Positions 18,394 to 28,384 of a DNA stretch of 64,000 nucleotides are shown here, piece after piece (position 1 is the stretch's first letter; the number at the start of each line of letters is the position of its first letter). The notes under the pieces were generated by a model. The model did not search any database and was not told the DNA's origin. It worked only from the letters and a program-made list of their open reading frames with translations. A program made the position numbers and the translations under genes. The stretch is from positions 2,573,001-2,637,000 of the forward strand of contig NZ_CP019952.1 of NCBI RefSeq assembly GCF_002021815.1. Direction: 5' to 3'. The DNA comes from Pseudomonas parafulva (GTDB taxonomy: Bacteria > Pseudomonadota > Gammaproteobacteria > Pseudomonadales > Pseudomonadaceae).

Positions 18394-20097
18394 TCAGAAC
18401 AGGAAATAGCGCTGCGCCAACGGCAGCTCGGTGGCCGGTTCGCACACCAGCAGTTCACCGTCGGCCCTGACCTGATAGGTCTGGGCATCGACTTCGATCA
18501 CCGGTTGCAGGGTGTTGTGGATCATGTCGGCCTTGCGCACCCGTCGGCAGCCGTGGGCCACCCCGATCAGGCTGCGCAGGTTCAACGCCTGATGCAGGCC
18601 ATCGTCGATTGCGGCTTGCGGCAGGAAGGTCATGCGGGTGGCATGGCGGGCCGCGCCCAGGGCGCCGAACATCGGTCGGTAGTGCACCGGTTGCGGCGTT
18701 GGAATCGAGCCGTTGACGTCGCCCATCGGCGCAGTGACGATCATTCCGCCCTTGATCACCAACGCCGGCTTGACCGCGAAGAACGCCGGAGACCACAACA
18801 CCAGGTCTGCCAGTTTGCCCGGCTCGACCGAGCCGACCTCATGGGCGATGCCGTGGGTGACTGCAGGGTTGATGGTGTATTTGGCGATGTACCGCTTGAC
18901 CCGGAAGTTGTCGCTGTACGCCGTGTCGGGCGCCAGGGGCCCGCGCCGCTTTTTCATCTGGTGCGCCACCTGCCAGGTGCGCAGCACGACTTCTCCGACC
19001 CGGCCCATGGCCTGGGAATCGGAAGATGTCATGGCGAAGGCGCCCATGTCGTGCAGGATATCCTCGGCCGCGATGGTCTCGCGCCGGATACGCGACTCGG
19101 CGAAGGCGACGTCTTCGGCAATGCTCGGGTCCAGGTGGTGGCAGACCATCAGCATGTCCAGGTGCTCATCCACGGTATTGACCGTGTAAGGCAACGTGGG
19201 GTTGGTCGAGGACGGCAGTACATTGGCCTGCCCCGCTGCCCGAATGATGTCCGGCGCATGGCCCCCGCCAGCCCCTTCGGTGTGAAAGGTATGGATGGTG
19301 CGCTCGCCAATGGCGGCCAGGGTGTCTTCGATGCAGCCGGACTCATTGAGGGTGTCGGTATGGATGGCCACCTGGATGTCCATCTCCTCGGCCACCCCCA
19401 GGCAACAGTCGATGGCCGCTGGGGTCGAGCCCCAATCCTCGTGCAGCTTCAGCCCCACGGCGCCGGCGGCGATCTGCTCGCGCAGTGCCTCGGGACGCGA
19501 TGCATTGCCTTTGCCCAGCAGCCCTATGTTGATGGGCAAGCTGTCGGCTGCCTGGAGCATGCGCGCCAAGTACCAGGGGCCTGGAGTGCAGGTGGTGGCA
19601 TTGGTGCCGGTGGCGGGCCCGGTACCACCGCCAATGAAGGTCGTCACGCCGCTGTTGAGCGCTTCATCCACCTGTTGGGGGCAGATGAAATGGATGTGCG
19701 AATCGATGCCGCCAGCTGTGACGATCTTGCCTTCGGCCGCAATCACCTCGGTGCCAGGGCCGATCGGCAAGGTGACGCCTGGCTGGACGTCAGGGTTGCC
19801 GGCCTTGCCAATCCCGGCGATGCGGCCATGCTTGATGCCAATGTCAGCTTTGACGATGCCCCAGTGGTCGATGATCAGCGCATTGGTAAGGACCAGGTCC
19901 ATGGCCCCGGCGGCCAGCATCTGCCCTTGGCCCATGCCGTCACGGATGACCTTGCCGCCGCCGAACTTCACCTCTTCACCGTACAGGGTGTAATCCTTTT
20001 CGACGGCCACCCACAGCTCGGTGTCGGCCAGGCGTACCCGGTCCCCTACCGTGGGCCCGAACATGTCGGCATAGGCCTGGCGAGACAGTCGGCTCAT
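18394..20097 (-). CDS. ureC: Urease catalytic subunit alpha
   Basis: 567 aa, full length. Nickel-ligand and catalytic motifs are all present: [12 protein letters not shown] (His-x-His), [19 protein letters not shown] with the lysine that is carbamylated to bridge the two nickel ions, the [15 protein letters not shown] stretch, and the flap MVCHHLD. It hydrolyses urea to ammonia and carbamate in the cytosol. The ATG overlaps the ureB stop. Confidence 0.98.
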   Translation of the reverse strand: MSRLSRQAYADMFGPTVGDRVRLADTELWVAVEKDYTLYGEEVKFGGGKVIRDGMGQGQMLAAGAMDLVLTNALIIDHWGIVKADIGIKHGRIAGIGKAGNPDVQPGVTLPIGPGTEVIAAEGKIVTAGGIDSHIHFICPQQVDEALNSGVTTFIGGGTGPATGTNATTCTPGPWYLARMLQAADSLPINIGLLGKGNASRPEALREQIAAGAVGLKLHEDWGSTPAAIDCCLGVAEEMDIQVAIHTDTLNESGCIEDTLAAIGERTIHTFHTEGAGGGHAPDIIRAAGQANVLPSSTNPTLPYTVNTVDEHLDMLMVCHHLDPSIAEDVAFAESRIRRETIAAEDILHDMGAFAMTSSDSQAMGRVGEVVLRTWQVAHQMKKRRGPLAPDTAYSDNFRVKRYIAKYTINPAVTHGIAHEVGSVEPGKLADLVLWSPAFFAVKPALVIKGGMIVTAPMGDVNGSIPTPQPVHYRPMFGALGAARHATRMTFLPQAAIDDGLHQALNLRSLIGVAHGCRRVRKADMIHNTLQPVIEVDAQTYQVRADGELLVCEPATELPLAQRYFLF

Positions 20098-20411
20098 GCT
20101 TCATGCTCCAAAGGCCCCATGACTTTGCCCTGAAACCCATATACCTCGCGCTTGCCGGCATAGGCGACCAACTGCACGGTACGGGCCTGGCCTGGTTCGA
20201 AACGCACGGCGGTACCTGCCGGGATGTCCAGGCGAAACCCGCGGGTGGGGCCACGCTCGAAGACCAGGGCCGCGTTGACCTCGTAGAAATGGTAATGCGA
20301 CCCGACCTGCACGGGTCGGTCGCCGTGGTTGGCAACGCTCACGCTGACGGTGGCACGGCCGCTGTTGAGCTCGATGTCGCCAAGGGCGACCTGGATTTCA
20401 CCTGGAATCAT
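20094..20411 (-). CDS. ureB: Urease subunit beta
   Basis: 105 aa. The N-terminus [15 protein letters not shown] and the [24 protein letters not shown] core (here [17 protein letters not shown]) are characteristic. It forms the structural beta chain that locks the alpha trimer. An in-frame GTG-type extension to 20447 would overlap ureA and is rejected in favour of the conserved MIPGEI start. Confidence 0.97.
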   Translation of the reverse strand: MIPGEIQVALGDIELNSGRATVSVSVANHGDRPVQVGSHYHFYEVNAALVFERGPTRGFRLDIPAGTAVRFEPGQARTVQLVAYAGKREVYGFQGKVMGPLEHEA

Positions 20412-20430
20412 CAGGGGCTCCGGTGGGGTT

Positions 20431-20733
20431 TCAGACAATGGGGTCATGCACCGTCACAAGCTTGGTGCCATCGGGAAACGTTGCTTCTACCTGCACGTCG
20501 TGCAGCATCTCGGCGATGCCGGGCATAACCTGCTCGCGGGTCAGTACTTCACGGCCAAGGCTCATCAGCTCGGCGACCGTACGCCCGTCACGTGCCCCTT
20601 CGAGCACCGCCGCGCTGATCAGCGCCACCGCCTCGGGGTAGTTAAGCTTAAGGCCACGGGCCAGGCGCCGTTCGGCCAGCAATGCGGCGGTGAACAGCAA
20701 CAGTTTGTCTTTCTCTCTAGGGGTCAGCTCCAT
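20431..20733 (-). CDS. ureA: Urease subunit gamma
   Basis: 100 aa, the exact family length. The conserved [22 protein letters not shown] start and the [21 protein letters not shown] and [20 protein letters not shown] stretches are intact. It is the first structural gene, 11 bp after ureD and 19 bp before ureB. Confidence 0.98.
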   Translation of the reverse strand: MELTPREKDKLLLFTAALLAERRLARGLKLNYPEAVALISAAVLEGARDGRTVAELMSLGREVLTREQVMPGIAEMLHDVQVEATFPDGTKLVTVHDPIV

Positions 20734-20744
20734 CGGTACTCTCT

Positions 20745-21575
20745 TCAGGTGGCCCAGATTCGTGGCGGGCAGGCGGACAGCCCCAGGATGGCCGGACGCA
20801 GCACCTGCCAAAGGCGTTGCAGGGTGTGTTGCAGGTGTTGGTTGTCGTGATCGAGCAGGCGGATCACCAGCAGCGAGCCGAGCAGCGTCGCGCCTGCCGG
20901 GATACCCAGCGCGTCCAGATGCGGGCGTATGGCCTCAAGCGTGTCTTGGTTGGCGGGCGCAGCGCAGAACGTTGCCAGCAACGGATGACCACCGAGCTTC
21001 TCCAGACGTCCACCGCGCACCCGCAAGCGTTCGTGCAGGCCGATTTGGTCTGCAAGCTCGATGCTCAGCAGGCTGTCGAGCGCGCCTTGCTCAAAGCGCT
21101 CTTGCATGACCGGCCTACCCAGACACAAGGTTTCCCAGGCCAGTAGTCGAGCGCCGGCTTCGAGGGTGAAGCGGCTCTCGAGCGTTGCCTTGGCACCATT
21201 GAAAAAGATGCTGTCCTGAGGCAGCCACTCCAGTGTGCTGCCCGCTGCCAGGTGAAAGCGCTGGGTCAGGCGCGCCGTTGGGCCCACGCTGCGGTAGAAC
21301 TTGCTCGCCCCCGGCATGGTAAGCAGCGCGTGACTACCGGGCTCCAGGCTGATGTCCAACTCTAGCCGGTCACCGGCGACGATGCCGCCTGGCGGGTGCA
21401 GGACATAGACGTGGCATGGCGCGCCTTCCGGATAGAATGGCCGCTGCACCAAAAGAGGTCCGAAATGCCGGCGCGCACCAAGGCGGGTCACATCCTCGCG
21501 TACGACAAAACGCAATTGCAGACAAGCGCTCCACCCGGTCGGGTCGTCCAATGCTTTAAGCGGCTCTGCGAGCAT
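20745..21575 (-). CDS. ureD: Urease accessory protein UreD
   Basis: 276 aa. The family block [20 protein letters not shown] near residue 30, then [15 protein letters not shown] and [11 protein letters not shown], identify UreD (UreH), the scaffold that binds apo-urease and channels nickel. The start is the second of two tandem ATGs, spaced correctly from GCAGG. It is the first gene of the ureDABCEJFG operon. The region upstream to the integrase (21576-21858) must hold the promoter, but no clear -35/-10 was recognised. Confidence 0.95.
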   Translation of the reverse strand: MLAEPLKALDDPTGWSACLQLRFVVREDVTRLGARRHFGPLLVQRPFYPEGAPCHVYVLHPPGGIVAGDRLELDISLEPGSHALLTMPGASKFYRSVGPTARLTQRFHLAAGSTLEWLPQDSIFFNGAKATLESRFTLEAGARLLAWETLCLGRPVMQERFEQGALDSLLSIELADQIGLHERLRVRGGRLEKLGGHPLLATFCAAPANQDTLEAIRPHLDALGIPAGATLLGSLLVIRLLDHDNQHLQHTLQRLWQVLRPAILGLSACPPRIWAT

Positions 21576-21858
21576 CATCCTGCAGCCCTTGTAGTGCGTG
21601 GCCTGATGGCCGTTGCGAGGGGACCGGGCGGGGACGACTACGCGTTCCTGCCTGACCACTCGATCAAATTCTCGAGGTGGACATAGCAGGGAATGGGCCA
21701 ATTCGGCAGCTCAGCGGTAGATGCTTGAATCAAAGCGCTGCGCCCGCATTGGGCAGCTGGTTGGTGCGCGCACTAGCCGAGGGCATGCACGAGCGCCATT
21801 GAGGTGCTCGTGGGCCTAGGCATGGGGTGGGCTGTCTTGCGACAAGGGACAGGCGTGT

Positions 21859-22773
21859 TCAGTAGTCGAAACGGTCCACGGCACGCCGACGTTCGTTGTC
21901 ATCGCGCCGGTCATAGATGGCCGTGGTCTGGATGTTGGCGTGGTGCGCCAACTTCTGAGCGATGGACAGGTCATGCTCTTCGATGACCCGCGTGATGAAG
22001 GCGCGACGAAAATCGTGCGGCATGATCTTCACACCGACCTGCGCACCGCGTTGGCGGGCAATGTAGTAGATCGCATGCTTGGTGATGCGAGCCCGGGTGA
22101 TGTGGTTGCCCCGCCGAATTCGGTTGAACAGGAACGGATCGTCCTCTGCGCCGGCAGGCAAGCCAGCGCGCCGCAGGTCAAGCCAGGCCTGCAGTTTTTC
22201 GAAGGCCCAGGGCGGTGCGTACTTGATCAGCTGGTGATTGCCCTTGCCCACCACCTGCAAACTGCGCGCCTCGAAATCCACCTGGTCCAGGTCGATGTCC
22301 ACCGATTCCGACTTGCGCATGCCGGTGCCGTACAACAGGGCGATGATGGCCGCATCACGAACGCCCTGCGGGCGCGGGTCAGCGGCGCAGACGTCCATCA
22401 GTTCCCGAATCAGGCTGCGCCGCAGGTTGCGACCAGGCGGTAGTCGCGAGCCAGTGGCAGGTTTGACCTCGCGCATGCGCAGCAGGTGCTCGTGGTCGAT
22501 CAGGCCCTGTCGCCAGGCCTCGTTCATCACGCCGCGGATGGCGTTGACGTACAGCGACGAGCTATTGGGCGCAAAACCATCGCTGCGCAGCGCGGCGACC
22601 AGCCCTATCACATGACCAGGCTCGAGCTGATGCCACGGCACATCGACCAGGTTGCAGTCCACGAACCCTAGCCGGTCGGCAGCGTCCTGGAGGATATAGC
22701 GCATGGTCTGCTGGCTGGAGGGCGCCAGCCGGTCCATGTACTGCAAGAGCGGGTTTTTCGAAAGTTCGGACAA
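21859..22773 (-). CDS. Stand-alone tyrosine recombinase
   Basis: 304 aa with an N-terminal SAM-like DNA-binding domain (LAPSSQQTMRYILQDAADRL) and a catalytic domain with the full active-site set: Arg153 in LYGTGMRKSES, His253 and Arg256 in PHDFRRAFI, His277, and Tyr287 in TTAIYDRR. The likely beta-hairpin lysine is in VVGKGNHQ. It starts at TTG. It belongs to the XerC/D-like solitary integrases, but it is not XerC or XerD by length or N-terminus. No excisionase, transposition gene or att-type repeat is adjacent. Confidence 0.85.
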   Translation of the reverse strand: MSELSKNPLLQYMDRLAPSSQQTMRYILQDAADRLGFVDCNLVDVPWHQLEPGHVIGLVAALRSDGFAPNSSSLYVNAIRGVMNEAWRQGLIDHEHLLRMREVKPATGSRLPPGRNLRRSLIRELMDVCAADPRPQGVRDAAIIALLYGTGMRKSESVDIDLDQVDFEARSLQVVGKGNHQLIKYAPPWAFEKLQAWLDLRRAGLPAGAEDDPFLFNRIRRGNHITRARITKHAIYYIARQRGAQVGVKIMPHDFRRAFITRVIEEHDLSIAQKLAHHANIQTTAIYDRRDDNERRRAVDRFDY

Positions 22774-23016
22774 AACATAAATCCTGTAGCCGTGTTGCAG
22801 CGCAGGCGGACGATGAGTGCAAGCTACCCATTCTCAGGCCTCGGAGACAGCGCACGGGCCAAGCCACTGCGAACCTGACACGCTCAACCGCCCTCAAATA
22901 CAACGGATTGTGGAACGGTGTGGCCGCTGATCTTACCGCAAAGGGCCCACCAGAACGAACGCAGGGCCTTAAAGCTGCCTTTTCATCAGTAGCGGCAAAG
23001 GGCCCGCGCTGCAGTG

Positions 23017-25278
23017 TCAAGCAATCGCTGGCGGCCACCAGCCTGGAAACATCTGCTGAACACGGGGTTCGGCAAAGCGCTCGTCGATAAGTACCAGTAC
23101 CCCGCGGTCCTGGTCGCCCCGGATGACCCTCCCTGCTGCCTGGATGACTTTGCGCACACCTGGATACAGGTAGGCATAGTCGAACCCAGCGCCGAACTGG
23201 CGACCAAGCCGCTGCTTGAACTGCTCGTTGATCGGGTTGACCTGGGGTAGGCCCAAGGTGGCCACGAACGCGCCGATCAAGCGCGTCCCCGGCAAATCGA
23301 CCCCTTCACCGAAGGCCCCGCCCAACACCGCAAACCCTACGCCGCGGCCGCCCTCGACGAAACGGTCGAGAAACGCCTGACGCTCGCCCTCGTCCATCCC
23401 TGGGGCTTGCGACCAGAGGGGGATTTGCCCGTGCTGGCGCGCCAGCAGCTCGGCCACCTGCTGCAGATATTCGAAGCTGCTGAAGAAAGCAAGGTAGTTA
23501 CCCGGAAGGCGCTGGTATTGCTGCGCAATCAGCTCGACGATCGGCGCCAACGAGGCGCTGCGCTGCTGATAACGCGTGGAAACCTGACTTGCGATGCGCA
23601 CCTCCAGCTGCTCGGCGCGAAATGGCGCGGCTACCTCGAGCCAGGCGGTGTCCGCCGGCATGCCCAGCAGGTCGTGGTAGAAGCGCCGGGGGCTCAGGGT
23701 GGCTGAAAACAAGGTCACGCTGCGGGCCGACAGCATACGGGGCGCGAGCAGCCGCGCCGGGTTGACGTTACGCAGGCACAGGGTGGAATAGCGCTTATTG
23801 CGTGGGCCGTTGCGCACGCTGATGTCGAAAAGAAAATGCTCGTCGAACAGTTCTGCCACCCGGTTGAACTGCAACGCGTTGAAGAAAAACTGCAGCAGGT
23901 GCGGATCGGTATGCGCCGGGGATTGGTTCATCTGCTCCTGAATCAGGCTGGTGCACTGCTGGAGCGCGCGTAGCAGCGCTTGGGGCAACGCGTCACTGGC
24001 CTGGTACGGCGCGCGCTGTTCCTTGTGCAGCGCATTCCACTGCCGGTTCAGACGGTCCAGCGCCGTGGTCAGCCCGGCCGGCTTACGTTGGCGTAACGCC
24101 TGCAGCTGGCCCTGATCGAGGCTGGCGCTGTACATGTTGCGGCCGCGCTCGACCAGGTTGTGGGCTTCGTCCACCAAAACCGCAGTACGCCATTGGTTGG
24201 CCTGGGCCAAACCGAAGAGCAAGGCGTGGGCATCGAAGTAGTAGTTGTAGTCGGCAATCAGCACATCGACCCAGCGCGCCATTTCCTGCCCCAGGTAATA
24301 AGGGCATACCTGATGGGCCAACGCCACTGCGCGCAGGCTGCTGCGGTCGAGCATGGGCTGGGCAGCGGCGGCTTGGCGTGCGGCAGGCAGCCTGTCGTAG
24401 AAGCCCGCCGCCAACGGGCATGACTCCCCGTGGCAGGCCTTGTCCGGGTGTTCGCAGGCCTTGTCGCGGGCGATCAGCTCCAGCGTGCGCAAGCCGGGCT
24501 GGGCCTGGGTATCGGTCAGTTGGCGAAGGGCATCCAGGGCCAGCGCGCGCCCCGGTGTCTTGGCTGTCAGGAAGAACAGCTTGTCCAACTGCTGCGGCAC
24601 CATGGCCTTGAGCAAGGGAAACAGCGTGCCAAGCGTCTTGCCGATGCCGGTACTGGCCTGGGCCATCAGGCAGCGGCCAGTGCTCACGGCCTTGTACAGG
24701 GTCTCAGACAGCTGCCGCTGCCCTTGCCGAAACTGCGGATAGGGAAAGCGCAGCGCCAGTAGCCCTTGGTCGCGCTGCGCAAGGCGTCGTTGCTGACGGT
24801 GAGCCCAGGCCAGAAACCGTTGGCACTGGTCGTCGAAGAAGGCCTGCAGATCAGTCGCCGTGCAGTGCTGGGTGATCAGCGTCTGCCCGTCACTGTCGAC
24901 GTCCAGATACACCAGGGCCACATCAAGGGCTGACAGGCCACGCGCCTGACACAGCAGCCAGCCATAGACCTTGGCCTGAGCCCAATGCAATTGGCGATGA
25001 TTGTCAGGCTGGCGGGCCAGGTCACCCCGGTGGGTCTTGATTTCTTCGAGGCGGTTGCAGGCCGGGTCATAGCCGTCGGCGCGTCCGCGAACACGCAGGG
25101 TTTCAAACTGCCCTTCAAGGGCGATTTCCGACTCATAGCCCGCCCCCCGGCGGGCGACCACGCGCCGATGGCCTTCAATGCCTTCCTGGGCTGTGGGCGA
25201 CGGCGTGAAGCGCAGGTCCAGGTCACCCACCTTGGCGCTGAACTCACACAACGCCCGTACGGCTACGCTGTAGCTCAC
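23017..25278 (-). CDS. DinG/XPD-type ATP-dependent DNA helicase
   Basis: 753 aa. It has an N-terminal nuclease-like or accessory region with EEIKTHRGDLARQ (a PD-(D/E)XK-like EIKT core), then the superfamily 2 iron-sulfur helicase. Walker A is AQASTGIGKTLGTLFPLL, Walker B is the DEAH box in VLVDEAHNLVERGR, and four cysteines between them (ACEHPDKACHGESCP...VCPYYLG) could ligate a 4Fe-4S cluster as in XPD/DinG. Motif VI-like QAAGRVIRGDQDRG is near the C-terminus. The GTG at 25278 overlaps the upstream FAN1 gene stop, so the two are translationally coupled. It probably unwinds repair intermediates. Confidence 0.9.
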   Translation of the reverse strand: MSYSVAVRALCEFSAKVGDLDLRFTPSPTAQEGIEGHRRVVARRGAGYESEIALEGQFETLRVRGRADGYDPACNRLEEIKTHRGDLARQPDNHRQLHWAQAKVYGWLLCQARGLSALDVALVYLDVDSDGQTLITQHCTATDLQAFFDDQCQRFLAWAHRQQRRLAQRDQGLLALRFPYPQFRQGQRQLSETLYKAVSTGRCLMAQASTGIGKTLGTLFPLLKAMVPQQLDKLFFLTAKTPGRALALDALRQLTDTQAQPGLRTLELIARDKACEHPDKACHGESCPLAAGFYDRLPAARQAAAAQPMLDRSSLRAVALAHQVCPYYLGQEMARWVDVLIADYNYYFDAHALLFGLAQANQWRTAVLVDEAHNLVERGRNMYSASLDQGQLQALRQRKPAGLTTALDRLNRQWNALHKEQRAPYQASDALPQALLRALQQCTSLIQEQMNQSPAHTDPHLLQFFFNALQFNRVAELFDEHFLFDISVRNGPRNKRYSTLCLRNVNPARLLAPRMLSARSVTLFSATLSPRRFYHDLLGMPADTAWLEVAAPFRAEQLEVRIASQVSTRYQQRSASLAPIVELIAQQYQRLPGNYLAFFSSFEYLQQVAELLARQHGQIPLWSQAPGMDEGERQAFLDRFVEGGRGVGFAVLGGAFGEGVDLPGTRLIGAFVATLGLPQVNPINEQFKQRLGRQFGAGFDYAYLYPGVRKVIQAAGRVIRGDQDRGVLVLIDERFAEPRVQQMFPGWWPPAIA

Positions 25279-26924
25279 GCCGCCTCGCTCCAGCGCACAT
25301 GACACACCGCGACCGGCAGGCCATGCAGGCGGCAGAATTCCAGCCACCGCAGCTGGTTGTCCTGCAGGCGATCACCTGGCCCCTTGACCTCCACCATGCG
25401 GTAGCGGCCTTGCTCCGGCCAGAACTGGATCAGGTCCGGCATACCGGTGCGGTTGTTGCGAATGTCCTGCAGCAACCTCAAAAAGCACTGCTTCAGATGG
25501 GCGCCCGGCAAGCAGCCCAAGGCTTGGTCCAGCAGGGTTTCACTGAGCATGCCCCAGAACACGAAAGGCGATTGCAGGCCGCGCTTGGTGGCATAGCAGT
25601 CCAGAATGGCCTGCCGATGTGTCCCGTCGTCCAGCCGGCTCAGGCAACGCTCGAACACTTGGCTGCGCCGATGCTGGAAGTCGCTGTCGTGCAGGTCTTG
25701 TGGCGCCGACTGGAACGGGTTGAAGAAGGCTCCTGGGACCGGGGCGAACACGGCCTCCCAGCACAGCAGGCCGAACAAGCTGTTGAACAGGGTGTTTTCC
25801 ACATAGTGAACCTCCCCACCCGCCGCAGCCAGATGCTGTCGCACCGCTTCCTCGACGCCAAGCTCGGCGTGGGCTCTGGGCAGTTCCAGCTCCATCACTT
25901 CGACGGGCTTGAGGCGCTGGCGACGCTGAGGTGGCCCGCCGAGCTTGCGCGCCAGGCGCGGCAACATGCGCTCCAGCGCCTGTACCTCGAGCGCATTGGC
26001 CGGCGCTGCTGCCAGTTGCAGAGCCAGGGCATGGGCCTGCTCCCAGGACTGTGTGCGCTCCAGTACGCGTACTTGACGAATGCGCGCCTGGGGGTGGGCG
26101 CACTGGGCGTACACCGCCATGGCCTGATCCCACTCGCCGTTGCGTTCGCACTGCTGGCCCAGCGCGAACAGCAACCGCGCCCGGCGCCTGGCTAGCCATG
26201 CATTGCCACTGTGCAAGCCTTGCAGTGTCGCCAGGATCGAAGCGGTATCGGCGCCCTCCTCAAGACGCTCGGCGCACTGGTGCAGCGCCAGGGCCAGATC
26301 AACCTCCGAGCGCTGGTGCAAGGCCCGCGAGTCAGCGCTGAACGCTACTTGCTCGAAGCGCAGCACCCCCAGGTCGGCGAGCACGAAGTCCGACCAGTCT
26401 TGATAAAGATTGCCGAAAAACAGCAGCCGAATTCGGTCACAGACCGGCTGTCGACACCACTGCACGATACGCAGCTCACTGTCGGCGAACCATTGGCGCA
26501 GCGACCGCGGAGCCAGTTCCAATGCTTGCAACTCGGCCAGCAGCTCATGCTTGGCCGCCCGCGGCCGGCTGAGCTGCGCTGCAAAGCACTGCGCCAGTTC
26601 ATCCTTGCGCAAGAGCGTGAACAACTGCTCGAGGGTCAAGTGCTCGGGCTCGCACACCCAGCCGAGGCCGATCAGAGGTGCCAAAGCCTGCCCGGTATCA
26701 CCGACTTCGGCATACTGCAGGCGATCATCGCGAAACAGCTCACCCTTGCGCATGACCATGCGCACCATGATCGCTTGTGCAGGAGGATCCAACTCGGCGA
26801 ACGCAGCGATGAACGCCTGCTCGCTCAGATCGAGCAGGTCTGCATAGCGCTGCCCCACCCAGCACAGGACCTGGCGGAAGTTATGCAGGTAATACAGGGG
26901 ATCTTCGACAGAATGGGCAATCAC
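25275..26924 (-). CDS. fan1: FAN1-type VRR-NUC structure-specific nuclease
   Basis: 549 aa. The C-terminal VRR-NUC domain has the PD-(D/E)XK active site: Asp497 in GMPDLIQFWP, then Glu512 and Lys514 in MVEVKGPGDRLQDNQLRW. The spacing matches the catalytic Asp-Glu-Lys set described for P. aeruginosa FAN1. The N-terminal SAP-like and TPR-like helical regions are present (QALALIGLGW / FTLLRKDELAQCF near residues 75-115). FAN1 incises 5' flaps and interstrand crosslinks. The start is GTG at 26924, and a LexA-type box lies 33 bp upstream. Confidence 0.93.
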   Translation of the reverse strand: MIAHSVEDPLYYLHNFRQVLCWVGQRYADLLDLSEQAFIAAFAELDPPAQAIMVRMVMRKGELFRDDRLQYAEVGDTGQALAPLIGLGWVCEPEHLTLEQLFTLLRKDELAQCFAAQLSRPRAAKHELLAELQALELAPRSLRQWFADSELRIVQWCRQPVCDRIRLLFFGNLYQDWSDFVLADLGVLRFEQVAFSADSRALHQRSEVDLALALHQCAERLEEGADTASILATLQGLHSGNAWLARRRARLLFALGQQCERNGEWDQAMAVYAQCAHPQARIRQVRVLERTQSWEQAHALALQLAAAPANALEVQALERMLPRLARKLGGPPQRRQRLKPVEVMELELPRAHAELGVEEAVRQHLAAAGGEVHYVENTLFNSLFGLLCWEAVFAPVPGAFFNPFQSAPQDLHDSDFQHRRSQVFERCLSRLDDGTHRQAILDCYATKRGLQSPFVFWGMLSETLLDQALGCLPGAHLKQCFLRLLQDIRNNRTGMPDLIQFWPEQGRYRMVEVKGPGDRLQDNQLRWLEFCRLHGLPVAVCHVRWSEAA

Positions 26925-26956
26925 GGAAATCGGTCGGACGGCAGCTTTACGGGGTA

Positions 26957-26972
26957 CTGGTTATACATACAG
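26957..26972 (-). promoter_or_regulatory. LexA (SOS) box upstream of the FAN1-helicase operon
   Basis: CTGGTTATACATACAG keeps the invariant CTG-N10-CAG frame and matches CTGTATATATATACAG at 13 of 16 positions. It lies 33 bp upstream of the nuclease start codon, where a repressor would overlap the promoter. Confidence 0.75.
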
Positions 26973-27055
26973 ATGGGCCCATGTGACAAGTGCCGCGGGT
27001 CGGGCCGTGCACCTTCGCACCGTGGCAGCACGGCCGATGCCGGCTGGTAAGGTCA

Positions 27056-28384
27056 TCAGGGATGCCCGGCGATCCGAGCCAGTCGATCGACGGCAATCTG
27101 TAGCTCTACCGGGTCATCGCCGGTCCAGCCCAGGGCCAGGTGGTGCTGAAAGCGGCTTTGCAAGCTGAAGTGCTTGCCAGGCATGGCATGCAGCGACGTG
27201 CCTGCCAGCGCCTTGCTGATGGACTCCCAATGCACAGGCTGGCGCAACCTTGCCCAGATCAAGCCGCCGCCGTCGGGCAAACGCAGTTGCAGCTGTGGCC
27301 CGAAGCGTAACGCGAGCACGCGTGCCAATGTTCGGGTACGGCGTTGCAGCGCCTGGCGAAGCCAGGCCCATTGTGCGTCCACCTCCCCTTTGTCCAACAT
27401 GCAGGCCAGCGCTTGCATGCGTAAGGGTGGCAAGCGGAAAGCCCGTTCGCCAAAGCCTCTGGTCAGTGCACCGGTTGGTCCGAGTACGTAGGCATACGGG
27501 GCCTCGGGCCCAAGCACTGCCTCGAACCCACCCACCACCAACAGTTGCCTGACATCCACCCAGTCTCGCTGGCGTATGACAGGCGGGCCTGCGTGACAGA
27601 GCTCGCTGTCCAGGTCGCTTTCCAGCACCCATACCCGATAGCGTGAAAGCAGATGGCCCAACTGCTGCTGGCCCGCCGAGGACACTAACCGCCCTTGTGG
27701 CGTGCTCAGACATGAGGGCAACACCACAAGCCCCACTGGCTCGCTTTCCAACAGACAGGTCAGCGCATACAGATTCAGATCACCTCTAGTATCCACTGGC
27801 ACCTCCAGCACGGGCACCCCGGTCCGGGCGAGCGCCTGCAGTAGCTGCCAGCAGCACGGTGAATGAACCAGTACTGTCGCATGCCGAAGTTCGAGCGCTG
27901 CCCACACCGTATCGAGCAACGCAGTGAGGTCCGGCGCCACGTGCACATCCTTAGCGCACCAGTAACGGCTGCTGGAATGGGTGTAGCGCTCTGCAAGCGC
28001 CTGACGCAATCTCACGCTCCCCGGATCCTGCCCCCTGCCCACGGCTCGCAGCCGCTGACGCGCCAGCCGGCGTTCATGGTTGTGCAAGTTCAGCTCGAAC
28101 AGCGATGGCTCGAATACCGGCAGCTGCCGGGGCACGATGGCCAGCTCGCTGCTTGACGCACCGTGCACGAAGTAGCCCGATCTGGGCAGGCGCTGAACAC
28201 GACCGGCTTCCTCCAGCAGGTTATAGGCGTGCTGAACAGTGCCCAACGACACCCGCAGCCTCGAAGCCAAGCCACGCAGCGAGGGCAAACGCTGTCGTTG
28301 GCCGGGCGGCGATTGATCGATGAGTGCTTCGATGTACCGGTAGACCTTGCGGTAGGCAAACTCGCGATGCGGGGCCTGCGGCAT
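27056..28384 (-). CDS. MocR/GntR-type regulator with a degenerate, lysine-less aminotransferase domain
   Basis: 442 aa. The N-terminal GntR winged helix is intact (SLRGLASRLRVSLGTVQHAYNLLEEAGRVQRLPRSGYFV). The rest follows the fold-type I aminotransferase domain of MocR proteins, but PLP contacts are lost. Where family members read FSK with the Schiff-base lysine, this protein reads GGFEAVLGP (Ala289). The DDY motif is ESDLDSEL (Tyr to Leu), and the SPQ/N-P-T-G loop reads PSCLSTPQG. It should bind DNA but not form an internal aldimine. The ATG overlaps the stop of the upstream 459-aa gene (TGATG), so the pair is co-translated. The regulated gene is unknown. Confidence 0.85.
   Translation of the reverse strand: MPQAPHREFAYRKVYRYIEALIDQSPPGQRQRLPSLRGLASRLRVSLGTVQHAYNLLEEAGRVQRLPRSGYFVHGASSSELAIVPRQLPVFEPSLFELNLHNHERRLARQRLRAVGRGQDPGSVRLRQALAERYTHSSSRYWCAKDVHVAPDLTALLDTVWAALELRHATVLVHSPCCWQLLQALARTGVPVLEVPVDTRGDLNLYALTCLLESEPVGLVVLPSCLSTPQGRLVSSAGQQQLGHLLSRYRVWVLESDLDSELCHAGPPVIRQRDWVDVRQLLVVGGFEAVLGPEAPYAYVLGPTGALTRGFGERAFRLPPLRMQALACMLDKGEVDAQWAWLRQALQRRTRTLARVLALRFGPQLQLRLPDGGGLIWARLRQPVHWESISKALAGTSLHAMPGKHFSLQSRFQHHLALGWTGDDPVELQIAVDRLARIAGHP

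Noticed and set aside
18298..20133. 611-codon plus-strand open frame across ureC
   Set aside because: It is the antisense shadow of the urease alpha gene in GC-rich DNA; no family motif and no ribosome-binding site.
21696..21760. tRNA-like D-arm sequence (GGCAGCTCAGCGGTAGATGC) near the integrase
   Set aside because: No anticodon arm, T-arm or acceptor stem can be folded around it, so it is not a tRNA gene; a decayed attachment remnant cannot be shown.
22938..23006. 11-bp direct repeat GCAAAGGGCCC (22938 and 22996) downstream of the helicase
   Set aside because: Two short copies 58 bp apart do not flank the integrase and could arise by chance; no evidence for attachment sites.
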